Assembly: GCF_025567285.1 (NCBI RefSeq)
Contig: NZ_JAOQJT010000012.1
Span: 20,512-84,511 of the forward strand
Reading direction: 5' to 3'
DNA from: Coprococcus aceti
GTDB lineage: Bacteria > Bacillota > Clostridia > Lachnospirales > Lachnospiraceae
Length of the DNA: 64,000 nucleotides
The translations under genes were made by a program, and so were the position numbers. Below the pieces are notes generated by a model. That model was not told the origin of the DNA and made no database searches. It saw nothing but the letters and a program-made list of their open reading frames with translations. Position 1 is the first letter of the stretch. Each line of letters opens with the position of its first letter. Of this stretch, positions 52,263-60,858 are shown one piece after another.

Positions 52263-53138
52263 ATGAAAAGAAATGATCATGGATGGAAACTGGTTTCGGA
52301 TTCCGGCTGCAGTCTGCTTGTGCCGGATGAATCGGATGGACTGGCTGGAATAGATATAGATATAGATTATGCTGAGGTTCCGTTTGTAATATCTGTTGAT
52401 AACACAGATTATATAGACGAACCGGGTATAGATATAGAGAAGATGCTTGAACATATTGCAAATTGCCGGTCAGGCGGAAGAACTAGCTGCCCTTCACCCC
52501 ATGCGTGGCTTGAGGCGTGGGGGGATGCGGAAAATGTTATCGCATTTACGTTGTCAGCTGCATTGTCGGGAAGTTACAACAGCGCCATAGCTGCAAGACA
52601 TATGGCGCTTGAGAAATATCCGGACAGGAATATTGCGGTGATAAACACATGTGGTGCCGGGGGGCTCCCGGAACAGCTGACAAATATAATATATGAAGGT
52701 ATTCATGAAGGTGATTCATTTGATGCCATAGTAAGTGCTGCCGACAAAGCAGTGAAGGAGACTCAGGTGATGTTTGCCTTGGGGAGTCTGGACAACCTGA
52801 TAAAGGCGGGCAGATTAAATAAGCTTGTGGGTTATGCGGCTCATAGATTCAATATATCCGCAATAGGTGTGGCATCACCTGGTGGACGAATTGAACTCAG
52901 ACACAAATTCAGAGGTATGAAGAAGACATATGATAAGCTGATAGATACTCTCCGGGAGACGGGATTTGCAGGGGGAGAGCTGGTCATAAGCCACTGTATG
53001 AATGAGGAGGGAGCAGAAAAGCTGGGGCATCTTATCAAGGCTGAATGGCTCGACACGGATGTGAGCGTCGTACCTGCAAGCGGGCTGTGCAGCTATTATA
53101 TGGGAAAAGATGGGCTGATAATAACATATCATGAGTAG
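52263..53138 (+). CDS. DegV family fatty-acid-binding protein
   Basis: 291 residues. The DegV pattern is clear: LVSDSGCSLLVPDE, SCPSPHAWLEAW, TLSAALSGSYNSAIAA (the Ser/Asn lipid-carboxylate site, ~100), MFALGSLDNLIKAGRLNK and AIGVASPGGRIELRHKFRG. DegV/FakB proteins hold a fatty acid for phosphorylation by FakA; some members have other roles. The start at 52263 is set by TGGAGG 13 nt upstream; an ATG at 52230 would place that site inside the gene. Monocistronic, between two terminators. Confidence 0.9.
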   Translation: MKRNDHGWKLVSDSGCSLLVPDESDGLAGIDIDIDYAEVPFVISVDNTDYIDEPGIDIEKMLEHIANCRSGGRTSCPSPHAWLEAWGDAENVIAFTLSAALSGSYNSAIAARHMALEKYPDRNIAVINTCGAGGLPEQLTNIIYEGIHEGDSFDAIVSAADKAVKETQVMFALGSLDNLIKAGRLNKLVGYAAHRFNISAIGVASPGGRIELRHKFRGMKKTYDKLIDTLRETGFAGGELVISHCMNEEGAEKLGHLIKAEWLDTDVSVVPASGLCSYYMGKDGLIITYHE

Positions 53139-53190
53139 ACTGCTGCACGGATAAATTATATAAAATGCTTGAAATAGACAAAATAATGAA

Positions 53191-53227
53191 AAATAATGGA
53201 AGGCTGCCGCACCTTCTATTATTTTTT
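53191..53227 (+). terminator. Terminator of degV
   Basis: A 13-bp stem with one G-U pair (53191-53203 with 53212-53224), 8-nt loop, followed by TTTTG. It ends 14 bp before the -35 box of the SUF promoter. Confidence 0.85.
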
Positions 53228-53240
53228 GTGTATTAACCTA

Positions 53241-53269
53241 TTGACATAGTAGGTAAATGGGAATATCCT
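53241..53269 (+). promoter_or_regulatory. Promoter of the rrf2-suf operon with candidate operator
   Basis: TTGACA (53241-53246), 17-bp spacer, TATCCT (53264-53269). The spacer and -10 box form an imperfect dyad from ATAGTAGG to ATCCTAT (53246-53270), a plausible Rrf2 autorepression site. A leader of ~115 nt follows before the Rrf2 ATG. Confidence 0.65.
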
Positions 53270-53392
53270 ATTTTTGCGAGTCAGATATTGACTTATTACG
53301 CCAAAAAATGGCGGATGAGGGTGATGACTGGAATGACCGTGTATTTGCGGCTGGAATGTGCTCACACTCATATGTAAGGAGGATTTACAGAT

Positions 53393-53803
53393 ATGGTGAT
53401 TTCTTCAAAGGGAGAATATGCCCTGAGGGTCATGGCAGACCTTGCCATAAACCACGACGGCAGATTCATTCCGTTAAAAGAAATAGTTCAGAAAGAGGAA
53501 CTGTCCCAGAAATATCTGGAGAGTATAATGCGCATGCTGTCCAAGGCAAATCTGATAGAGGCAGCCAGTGGACATGGTGGCGGCTACAGACTCAAAAAAG
53601 CCCCTGAGGAATATACACTGTGGGAGATACTTGAACTCACGGAAGGTGGACTTGCCCCGGTGGCATGCATGAAGAACAGCGCAATGACCTGTGACAGATC
53701 CGGACAGTGCTACACTTTGCCGATATGGCAGGGACTGGCGGAGTTGATACAGGATTATTTCCAGGGTAAGACACTGGCGGATATAGCCAGAAATGTGGAA
53801 TGA
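53393..53803 (+). CDS. Rrf2/IscR-family regulator of the SUF operon
   Basis: 136 residues. The winged helix is MVISSKGEYALRVMADLA with RFIPLKEIVQKEELSQKYLESIM, and the wing reads GHGGGYRL. Three cysteines in ACMKNSAMTCDRSGQC (~93-107) match the [2Fe-2S] site of IscR, though with seven rather than five residues between the first two. It should repress the operon when cluster supply is adequate. AAGGAGG lies 9 nt before the ATG. sufC starts 109 bp downstream. Confidence 0.92.
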   Translation: MVISSKGEYALRVMADLAINHDGRFIPLKEIVQKEELSQKYLESIMRMLSKANLIEAASGHGGGYRLKKAPEEYTLWEILELTEGGLAPVACMKNSAMTCDRSGQCYTLPIWQGLAELIQDYFQGKTLADIARNVE

Positions 53804-53912
53804 GCAGAGTAATTTGATACAAGCAAAAAGATAATTAAAGCGGGACAATTGAATCGCCGGATATAGCAGTGATAAAGCAATTGCCGGGCTTGGTATAAAA
53901 GGAGGCAGACTG

Positions 53913-54662
53913 ATGTCAGATAAAAAATTATTGGAAGTTAAGAATTTACATGTTGATGTTGAGGATAAACAGATCCTTCACGGTGTGAACCTGGAGATCG
54001 GCAAGGGCGAGACACATGTACTTATGGGACCTAATGGAACCGGAAAGTCAACCCTTGGATATGCACTTATGGGAAATCCTAGATATACAGTCAGAGAGGG
54101 CGAGATATGGTTTGATGGTAAGAACATCACAGAAGAGGCTGTCAATGAGCGTGCAAAGGCAGGAATATTCCTCTCATTCCAGAATCCTCTAGAGGTGCCT
54201 GGTGTGACACTCAGCTCATTTATAAGAAATGCCCTTGAGCAGAAGACCGGCAAGAGAATCCGTCTCTGGGATTTCAAGAAGGAGCTTGAGAGAACCATGG
54301 AGATCCTTCAGATGGATCCATCTTATGCGGAGAGAGACCTGAATGTGGGATTTTCAGGTGGTGAGAAGAAGAAGGCAGAGATACTTCAGCTTCTGATGCT
54401 CAAGCCATCACTGGCAATCCTTGACGAGACAGATTCAGGACTTGACGTTGATGCAGTCCGTACAGTATCAGCAGGTATCGAGGAATACCAGAAGAACTGC
54501 AAGGGAAGTCTGCTTATCATCACACACAGCACCAAGATCCTTGAGTCACTCACCGTTGACTACACACATGTCATGGTTGAGGGCAAGATCATAGAGACTG
54601 GTGACGCATCACTTGTGGACAAGATCAACGAGTCTGGATTTGCAGAGTATGAAAGGATATAG
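53913..54662 (+). CDS. sufC: Fe-S cluster assembly ATPase SufC
   Basis: 249 residues. Walker A GPNGTGKST near 37-45, Q-loop LSFQNPLEVPGV near 88, signature NVGFSGGEKKKAEILQ near 147 and Walker B LAILDETDSGLD near 169. SufC is the ATPase of the SufBC2D scaffold that builds iron-sulphur clusters. AAAAGGAGG precedes the ATG. It is followed by sufB after 3 bp. Confidence 0.97.
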   Translation: MSDKKLLEVKNLHVDVEDKQILHGVNLEIGKGETHVLMGPNGTGKSTLGYALMGNPRYTVREGEIWFDGKNITEEAVNERAKAGIFLSFQNPLEVPGVTLSSFIRNALEQKTGKRIRLWDFKKELERTMEILQMDPSYAERDLNVGFSGGEKKKAEILQLLMLKPSLAILDETDSGLDVDAVRTVSAGIEEYQKNCKGSLLIITHSTKILESLTVDYTHVMVEGKIIETGDASLVDKINESGFAEYERI

Positions 54663-54665
54663 AAG

Positions 54666-56072
54666 ATGAAGGAAAAGACATATGTAGAGGACATAGACAG
54701 AAATATATATGACTTCAAGTATGATGACAAAGATGCCTATAAGCTTAAAGCTGGTCTCACACCTGAGATAGTTGAGCAGCTTTCAAAGGAGAAACATGAT
54801 CCGGCATGGATGCAGAATTTCAGACTTGAGTCTTTACAGATATACAACAATATGCAGGTGCCTGACTGGGGCCCATCCATCGAGGGACTGGATATTGACA
54901 ATATAGTTACTTACGTAAGACCAAATACCAAGATGAAGGGCAGCTGGGATGAAGTTCCTGAGGATATCAAGGATACATTTGAGAGACTTGGAATCCCTCA
55001 GGCTGAGAGAAAATCCCTTGCGGGAGTTGGTGCACAGTACGATTCAGAACTCGTATATCACAATGTCCGCCAGGAGGTTGCGGACATGGGAGTTGTGTAC
55101 ACTGATATGGAGAGTGCACTCACAGGTGAGTATGCAGACATGGTGCAGAAGCATTTCATGAAGCTTGTCACCCCTCATGATCACAAATTTGCAGCACTTC
55201 ACGGAGCTGTGTGGTCAGGTGGTTCATTTGTATATGTGCCACCTGGAGTAAAGGTTGAGATCCCACTTCAGTCATACTTCAGACTTAACGCAGCGGGCGC
55301 GGGTCAGTTTGAGCACACACTCATCATAGTAGATGAGGGAGCAGACCTCCACTTTATAGAGGGATGTTCGGCACCGAAGTACAATGTGGCGAACCTTCAC
55401 GCAGGCTGTGTGGAGTTGTTTGTCGGCAAGAACGCAAAGCTCAGATATTCAACCATAGAGAACTGGTCCAAGAACATGTACAACCTGAACACCAAGAGAG
55501 CCCGCGTTGAAGAGGGTGGAACCATCGAGTGGGTATCGGGTTCATTTGGATCACATGTGTCATACCTTTACCCGATGAGCGTGCTCAAGGGCAAGGGCGC
55601 CAGGATGGAGTTCACCGGAGTTACATTTGCCGGTAAGGGACAGAACCTTGACACAGGAGCGAAGGTAGTTCACGCGGCACCTGACACAAGCTCATATATC
55701 AACACAAAGTCTATCTCCAAGGACGGGGGTATAAGCACATTCCGTTCATCAGTTGTAGTGACAAAGGAGGCTGAGGACTCCAAGGCAGCAGTTTCCTGCC
55801 AGTCACTTATGCTTGATTCGATATCACGTTCGGACACCATACCGGCCATGGATATCAGAACCAAGAAGGTAAATGTGGGACATGAGGCACAGATAGGAAG
55901 CATCAGTGACGAGGCTGTGTTCTACCTGATGTCCAGAGGAATGAGTGAGGAAGACGCGAGAGCATGTATCGTCAGTGGATTTGCAGACAATGTATCGAAG
56001 GAGCTGCCGCTTGAGTATGCTCTTGAGATGAACAACCTCATCCGTCTTGAGATGAAGGGCAGCATAGGTTAA
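54666..56072 (+). CDS. sufB: Fe-S cluster assembly protein SufB
   Basis: 468 residues, the normal SufB length. The beta-helix core holds HGAVWSGGSFVYVPPGVKVE, FEHTLIIVDEGADLHFIEGCSAP (conserved Cys), then SVVVTKEAEDSKAAVSCQSL and the C-terminal SRGMSEEDARACIVSGFADN. It is the main scaffold subunit accepting sulphur from SufS/SufU. It lies 14 bp before sufD. Confidence 0.97.
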   Translation: MKEKTYVEDIDRNIYDFKYDDKDAYKLKAGLTPEIVEQLSKEKHDPAWMQNFRLESLQIYNNMQVPDWGPSIEGLDIDNIVTYVRPNTKMKGSWDEVPEDIKDTFERLGIPQAERKSLAGVGAQYDSELVYHNVRQEVADMGVVYTDMESALTGEYADMVQKHFMKLVTPHDHKFAALHGAVWSGGSFVYVPPGVKVEIPLQSYFRLNAAGAGQFEHTLIIVDEGADLHFIEGCSAPKYNVANLHAGCVELFVGKNAKLRYSTIENWSKNMYNLNTKRARVEEGGTIEWVSGSFGSHVSYLYPMSVLKGKGARMEFTGVTFAGKGQNLDTGAKVVHAAPDTSSYINTKSISKDGGISTFRSSVVVTKEAEDSKAAVSCQSLMLDSISRSDTIPAMDIRTKKVNVGHEAQIGSISDEAVFYLMSRGMSEEDARACIVSGFADNVSKELPLEYALEMNNLIRLEMKGSIG

Positions 56073-56086
56073 GGAGGTGCGGTGAC

Positions 56087-57154
56087 ATGGAGAACAATAA
56101 CGAGATGAAGATCAACAAGCTCCCGGCAAAGACATGGTACTGGCTTCGCATGAATGACACAGCACTTAACTGGAATCCGGACATGGCGGGATGCAGTGTG
56201 AAGATAGATGGCGGCAAGGAAGCTGATAAGCAGGCTTCTGATTTCGATGGAATAGAGACTGGTGCAGGAAGAGATGCGGACGTACTCTTCGCACAGCAGG
56301 CAGCAGGAAGTGTACTCGTTGCGGACGAGACCAATAAAGGTCAGACAGTGCACGTGCTGATAAATGGAACCGGGGCAAATGGCAGCAGCGGTTATGCTTA
56401 CGTGCAGGCAGATGCAGGTTCAGACATGACAGTCATAGAGACATTTGGCGAGAATGCGGAGGGCGGCAGCCTGGCATTCCGTACGCGTTTTAATATAGAG
56501 AAGGACGCACACATACGTCTTGTACAGATATTTATGCAGGGTGAGAACACGACCATACTCAACGACGTGGGAAGTGAGTGTGCGGAGAATGGGCAGCTAG
56601 ATGTGCTTCAGATATTTATCGGCAAGGGCAATCTGTACAACGGCGTGAGAACTGAGCTCATTGGTAAGCGTGCTTCAACCAACATGGATATAGGTTACCT
56701 TGGCCAGAAGAAGCAGGTCATAGATATCAACCTTGTGGTTAACCATATAGGCAAGAAGACCAACTGCAACATACAGGTGGATGGAACACTTAAGGATGCT
56801 GCGGAGAAGATATTCAGAGGTTCGATAGATTTCAAGACAGGTTCATCGGATTCGAAGGGCGCTGAGACTGAGAATGTACTGCTGCTCGGCGATGATGTGG
56901 TGAACAAGACTATACCGCTTATCCTCTGTGCAGAGGAAAATGTGGAGGGATCACATGGAGCGACCATCGGTGAGCTTGACGAGGATACTTTATTCTACTT
57001 CGCGTCAAGGGGAATCGATATGGAGACAGCCGAGGACATGATGACCAAGGGCAAGATGGAGGTCCTCTACCGCAAGATCCAGGACGAGAACACAGAGAAG
57101 CTGGTGGAGAAGCAGCTTGCGGAGGTAATGGAATATGACAGACAGGAATTATAG
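56087..57154 (+). CDS. sufD: Fe-S cluster assembly protein SufD
   Basis: 355 residues. The SufD core carries AFRTRFNIEKDAHIRLVQIF, a beta-helix, and the C-terminal VEGSHGATIGELDEDTLFYFASRGID (conserved His near 285). The N-terminal ~100 residues are poorly conserved, as usual. AAGGAGGTGCG precedes the ATG. The 3' end overlaps sufS by 20 bp, so translation is coupled. Confidence 0.95.
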   Translation: MENNNEMKINKLPAKTWYWLRMNDTALNWNPDMAGCSVKIDGGKEADKQASDFDGIETGAGRDADVLFAQQAAGSVLVADETNKGQTVHVLINGTGANGSSGYAYVQADAGSDMTVIETFGENAEGGSLAFRTRFNIEKDAHIRLVQIFMQGENTTILNDVGSECAENGQLDVLQIFIGKGNLYNGVRTELIGKRASTNMDIGYLGQKKQVIDINLVVNHIGKKTNCNIQVDGTLKDAAEKIFRGSIDFKTGSSDSKGAETENVLLLGDDVVNKTIPLILCAEENVEGSHGATIGELDEDTLFYFASRGIDMETAEDMMTKGKMEVLYRKIQDENTEKLVEKQLAEVMEYDRQEL

Positions 57155-58352
57155 AGAGGATTTTCCTCTGTTGAGAAACAATGACACAGCTTATATAGAC
57201 AATGCGGCCACAGCGCAGAAGCCACAGGTGGTCATAGACGCTGAGAGAGAGTTCTATGAGAAGAGCAATGCGAATCCACTCAGAGGATTCTATCCGCTCA
57301 GCCTTGAGGCGACAGAGAAGTATGAGAGTGCCAGAAAGGTAGTCAGGGACTTCATTCACGCTGACTCTGAGAAGGAGATAATCTTCACCAGGAATACCAC
57401 AGAGAGCCTTAACCTTGTGGCATACAGCTACGCGCTGAATAACCTTAAGGCTGGTGACGAGATAGCAGTTACGATCATGGAGCACCACAGCAACATGCTT
57501 CCATGGCAGATGGCAGCCAGAGTCACAGGTGCAACTCTCAGATATCTCGACTGCGAGAAGGATGGAACGCTGACTGACGAGACCATCAATTCCGGAATCA
57601 ACGAGCACACAAAGCTGCTTGCTGTCGGACATGTGTCAAATGTCCTCGGATGTGTGAATCCGGTCAGAAAGATGGCTGACAGAGCACACAGCTTTGGCGC
57701 GGTTGTCGTTGTCGATGGCGCACAGAGTACACCGCATATGGCTATAGATGTGCATGAGCTTGGCGCTGATTTCTTTGCATTCTCAGGCCACAAGCTGATG
57801 GGACCTATGGGAATAGGAGTGTTATACGGAAGACAGGAGTTGCTTGACGCCATGCCTCCATTCATGTCAGGTGGAGAGATGATAGATTCAGTTTCAAGGG
57901 ATGGCGCGGTATATGCGGAATTGCCTCACAAGTTTGAGGCTGGTACAGTCAATGCGGCAGGAGCTGCGGGACTTGCGGCTGCTATAGGCTACATCAAAGA
58001 GGTTGGATTTGACTATATAGAAAAGAGAGAGCTGGAGCTCACGACCCGTGCCATGGAGGGACTTGCAAAGCTTCCTCATGTGCATGTCATCGGTTCAGAT
58101 AAGCCGGAGAACCACACCGGAATAGTGGCGTTCACCATAGACAATGTACATCCGCATGATGTCAGCGAGATCATGGCTGCGGATGGAATAGATGTGAGGG
58201 CTGGACATCACTGCGCACAGCCACTGCTTGTACACCTTGGCGTGTACAACACGACAAGGGCAAGTTTTATGTTCTACAATACAGATGAAGAGGTAGATGC
58301 ATTTGTGGAGAGTGTCGCAAATGTGAGAAGGAGAATGGGATATGCAGAATAA
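57135..58352 (+). CDS. sufS: Cysteine desulphurase SufS
   Basis: 405 residues, group II desulphurase. PLP contacts: NTTESLNLVAY near 77, MEHHSNMLPWQ near 117, VVVDGAQSTPHM near 195 and the Schiff-base Lys in FAFSGHKLMGPMG near 220. The active Cys is in VRAGHHCAQPLL near 360. It strips sulphur from cysteine and passes it to SufU. The start overlaps the sufD end and the stop overlaps the sufU start by 11 bp. Confidence 0.97.
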   Translation: MTDRNYREDFPLLRNNDTAYIDNAATAQKPQVVIDAEREFYEKSNANPLRGFYPLSLEATEKYESARKVVRDFIHADSEKEIIFTRNTTESLNLVAYSYALNNLKAGDEIAVTIMEHHSNMLPWQMAARVTGATLRYLDCEKDGTLTDETINSGINEHTKLLAVGHVSNVLGCVNPVRKMADRAHSFGAVVVVDGAQSTPHMAIDVHELGADFFAFSGHKLMGPMGIGVLYGRQELLDAMPPFMSGGEMIDSVSRDGAVYAELPHKFEAGTVNAAGAAGLAAAIGYIKEVGFDYIEKRELELTTRAMEGLAKLPHVHVIGSDKPENHTGIVAFTIDNVHPHDVSEIMAADGIDVRAGHHCAQPLLVHLGVYNTTRASFMFYNTDEEVDAFVESVANVRRRMGYAE

Positions 58353-58782
58353 TATTCAAAACAGGAATTTTTATAATGAGATCCTTACAGAGCACAATAT
58401 GAGACCTGAATTCAAATATGATCTTCCTGCAGCAAATGTTGTGCTGGAGGGTGTAAATCCCAACTGTGGTGATGACATCTGGCTTAAACTGAAGGTTGAG
58501 AACGGAGTCATCGAGGATGGATCATTCGTGGGAGACGGATGTGCTATATCCCAGGCGTCGGCAGATATAATGCTTGGAATGATCATAGGAAAGACCAAGG
58601 AGGAGGCCTTGAAGCTTGGGCAGCTCTTTCTGAAGATGATACAGGGAGAGGCTACAGACGAGGAGATAGACCAGCTTGAGGAGGCATCAGCGCTCAAGGA
58701 TATAGCGCACATGCCGGCCAGAGTAAAGTGTGCGGTCCTCGGATGGCACACCCTTGAGGAAGCGTTGAAGAATATATCATAA
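58342..58782 (+). CDS. sufU: Sulphur transfer protein SufU
   Basis: 146 residues. The three Cys and the Asp of the zinc site are seen: NPNCGDDIW near 33-41, GDGCAISQASAD near 60-71 and RVKCAVLGWHTLEEAL near 129-144. The Firmicute SufU insertion around residues 85-105 is present, which separates it from IscU. It takes sulphur from SufS and delivers it to SufBCD. Its stop codon lies inside the terminator stem. Confidence 0.95.
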   Translation: MQNNIQNRNFYNEILTEHNMRPEFKYDLPAANVVLEGVNPNCGDDIWLKLKVENGVIEDGSFVGDGCAISQASADIMLGMIIGKTKEEALKLGQLFLKMIQGEATDEEIDQLEEASALKDIAHMPARVKCAVLGWHTLEEALKNIS

Positions 58783-58809
58783 GGGTGGATTCCTTATGAT
58801 ATATTCTTT
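58770..58809 (+). terminator. Terminator of the SUF operon, overlapping the sufU stop
   Basis: A perfect 15-bp stem (58770-58784 with 58792-58806), 7-nt loop, followed by TTTA. The last sufU codons and stop (58780-58782) form part of the left arm. Confidence 0.88.
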
Positions 58810-58856
58810 ATCTGCATCTTAACTATAGGCATGATATACTTCACTTGAATGTGTGA

Positions 58857-58921
58857 AAGCGGGCGCCGCTGGTAAGATCTATGTCGTTTGTGACATAAGG
58901 TGTACTGGTGGCGCTTTCTTT
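58857..58921 (+). promoter_or_regulatory. Leader hairpin upstream of KdpD-like kinase
   Basis: GAAAGCG near 58857 pairs with CGCTTTC near 58915-58921, and an inner TATGTC/GACATA hairpin lies between. It sits in the ~100-nt leader before the kinase gene. It could be an attenuator; no known riboswitch signature was recognised. Confidence 0.4.
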
Positions 58922-58948
58922 AAAATAATCCAAAAGGGATTGATACAT

Positions 58949-60061
58949 ATGAAAAAAATAAATATACAAAAAAGCAAAAAAAATAAGGGGTGTAAATGTA
59001 AGAACATTATAAAAAATGTGCTGTTGATGCTGGTGATGATAGCCATAGGGGTTGGATTGTGTCTGATAATAAAGACAACATTTACTACAGACATATTGAT
59101 ACCGGCCGTCATGGTGTTTTCGGTATTTTTGATATCGGTGTTCACTGACGGATATGTGTATGGAATACTGGCATCTGTAGTCAGTGTGATAATAGTGAAT
59201 TTTGCATTTACATTTCCGTATTTCAAGATAGATTTCCTGATACCTGAAAATATCACATCGGCGATAATCATGATAGCCATAGCGTTTATCACCTGTGGTT
59301 TTACAAGTAAGATAAAGCATCAGGAAATGCTCAAGAAAGAAAGTGAGATGGAGAAAATGAGGGCGAACCTGCTGCGTGCAGTGTCGCATGATTTTCGAAC
59401 TCCGCTTACCACCATTTACGGGGCCAGCTCGGCACTTATAGAGAGTGGCAGCGAATTTACGGATGAGCAGAAGGAGAAGATGCTCAGGGGAATACAACAG
59501 GATTCCCAGTGGCTTTATCGTATGGTTGAGAATCTGCTGTCCGTAACGAGGCTGGACGGAGACATTAATCTCATAAAGACCCCGATAGCCCTGGATGAGC
59601 TGATAGATTCGGTGCTTATCAAATTTGCAAAGAGATATCCTGATCAGGAGGTAGAAGTCGATCTGCCCGATGAGCTGGTCATCATACCAATGGATGCAAT
59701 TCTCATAGAGCAGGTTATCATCAATATCCTTGAGAATGCAGTACAGCATGCAGAGGGAATGAAGAATCTGGCATTGAATGTGAAATGCGATGGCGACAGG
59801 GTTGTGTTTGAGGTACAGGATGATGGCGATGGAATACCGGAGGATAGGTTGAAACACCTGTTTGATGGAAGCCTTCTGGGGGACAGCTCTGATGAGGTGT
59901 CCGCGGACTGCAGGCCGAGAAGAAATGCCGGAATAGGTCTGTCGGTATGTGCGACCATCATAAAAGCACATGGAGGAGATATAAGTGCATACAATTCCGC
60001 GGAAGGCGGTGCAGTATTCAGGTTTACACTGAAGATAGAGGAGGTTACGGATGAGCAATAA
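58949..60061 (+). CDS. KdpD-like sensor histidine kinase (DUF4118)
   Basis: 370 residues. Four membrane segments (~20-125) form a DUF4118 module as in the C-terminal half of KdpD (FVFLI SVFTDGYVYGILAS-type sequence, then NFAFTFPYF). The H-box is RAVSHDFRTPLTTIYG near 148, the N-box IINILENAVQHAEG near 255 and the G-box GIGLSVCATI near 332. The N-terminal KdpD/UspA domains of full KdpD are absent. Start 58949 is chosen for AAAAGGGAT upstream. It overlaps the response regulator gene by 11 bp. No kdpFABC genes are in the window, so its targets are unknown. Confidence 0.9.
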   Translation: MKKINIQKSKKNKGCKCKNIIKNVLLMLVMIAIGVGLCLIIKTTFTTDILIPAVMVFSVFLISVFTDGYVYGILASVVSVIIVNFAFTFPYFKIDFLIPENITSAIIMIAIAFITCGFTSKIKHQEMLKKESEMEKMRANLLRAVSHDFRTPLTTIYGASSALIESGSEFTDEQKEKMLRGIQQDSQWLYRMVENLLSVTRLDGDINLIKTPIALDELIDSVLIKFAKRYPDQEVEVDLPDELVIIPMDAILIEQVIINILENAVQHAEGMKNLALNVKCDGDRVVFEVQDDGDGIPEDRLKHLFDGSLLGDSSDEVSADCRPRRNAGIGLSVCATIIKAHGGDISAYNSAEGGAVFRFTLKIEEVTDEQ

Positions 60062-60779
60062 CAAATACAAAGTCTTGATAATAGAAGATGAACAAAATAT
60101 CAACAACCTGCTGGATACCTTGATGCAGGCAAATGGTTATCAGACGATCATAGCCACATCCTGCGGGAGTGGACTTATGATGTATGCGTCTCATAGGCCT
60201 GACATAGTTATACTTGATCTCGGACTCCCGGATAAGGATGGTATATCGTTCCTCACAGAGATAAGGAAGACGGATTTCACGCCGGTCATAGTTCTCTCGG
60301 CGAGATCTGATGAGAAGGATAAGGTGGAGGCTCTCAATCTGGGTGCAAATGATTATGTTACAAAACCATTTGGTTCGGAGGAGCTGGTTGCCAGGGTCAG
60401 ATCTGCACTCCGCACAGTGCTTTACCAGGCACATGACAGTGAACTGCCGACAGGGAAATTCCAGACTGGGGATCTGCTCATAGACTATGAGGCCAGACGA
60501 GTGTTCATAGGGGATGAGGAGATCAAGCTGACTCAGACTGAGTACAATATAGTCGATCTTCTGTCCAGACATCCGGGCAAGATGCTTACATACAGTTTTA
60601 TAGTCAAGGAGGTCTGGGGCTACAATGACATGGGAAGCACCAAGAGACTTCAGGTCAATATGGCGAATATAAGAAAGAAGTTCGGAGTGAAGCCGGGCAA
60701 GAAGAGTTTTATCATCAATGAGCTGGGCGTGGGATACAGGATGTGTGATGACAGCGAAAAACTCATTGATAGTATTTGA
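60051..60779 (+). CDS. KdpE-like response regulator
   Basis: 242 residues. Receiver: IIEDEQN near 9-15, phospho-Asp in IVILDLGLPDKDG near 54, Lys in NDYVTKPFG near 104. The C-terminal OmpR-type winged helix ends VKPGKKSFIINELGVGYRM. In place of the usual RTVRGVGY the recognition hairpin carries a different loop, common in KdpE-like regulators. It acts with the overlapping kinase gene and is followed by a terminator. Confidence 0.92.
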   Translation: MSNNKYKVLIIEDEQNINNLLDTLMQANGYQTIIATSCGSGLMMYASHRPDIVILDLGLPDKDGISFLTEIRKTDFTPVIVLSARSDEKDKVEALNLGANDYVTKPFGSEELVARVRSALRTVLYQAHDSELPTGKFQTGDLLIDYEARRVFIGDEEIKLTQTEYNIVDLLSRHPGKMLTYSFIVKEVWGYNDMGSTKRLQVNMANIRKKFGVKPGKKSFIINELGVGYRMCDDSEKLIDSI

Positions 60780-60800
60780 TGGTAGATTAATAAAATAAAG

Positions 60801-60838
60801 TCCGCTATACTGATTTTATGAAGTATAGCGGATTTTTT
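60801..60838 (+). terminator. Terminator of the two-component unit
   Basis: A perfect 11-bp stem TCCGCTATACT/AGTATAGCGGA (60801-60811 with 60822-60832), 10-nt loop, followed by TTTTTTA. Confidence 0.92.
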
Positions 60839-60858
60839 ATTAAATCAGGAGGAGTGTT

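Noticed and set aside
53257..53607. 116-codon frame over the SUF leader and Rrf2
   Set aside because: Mostly a shifted frame of the Rrf2 gene; no ribosome site and Arg/Lys-rich nonsense in the overlap.
58841..60106. 421-codon open frame on the minus strand
   Set aside because: It lies exactly antisense to the KdpD-like kinase, is Tyr/His/Ile-rich without motifs, and has no ribosome site.
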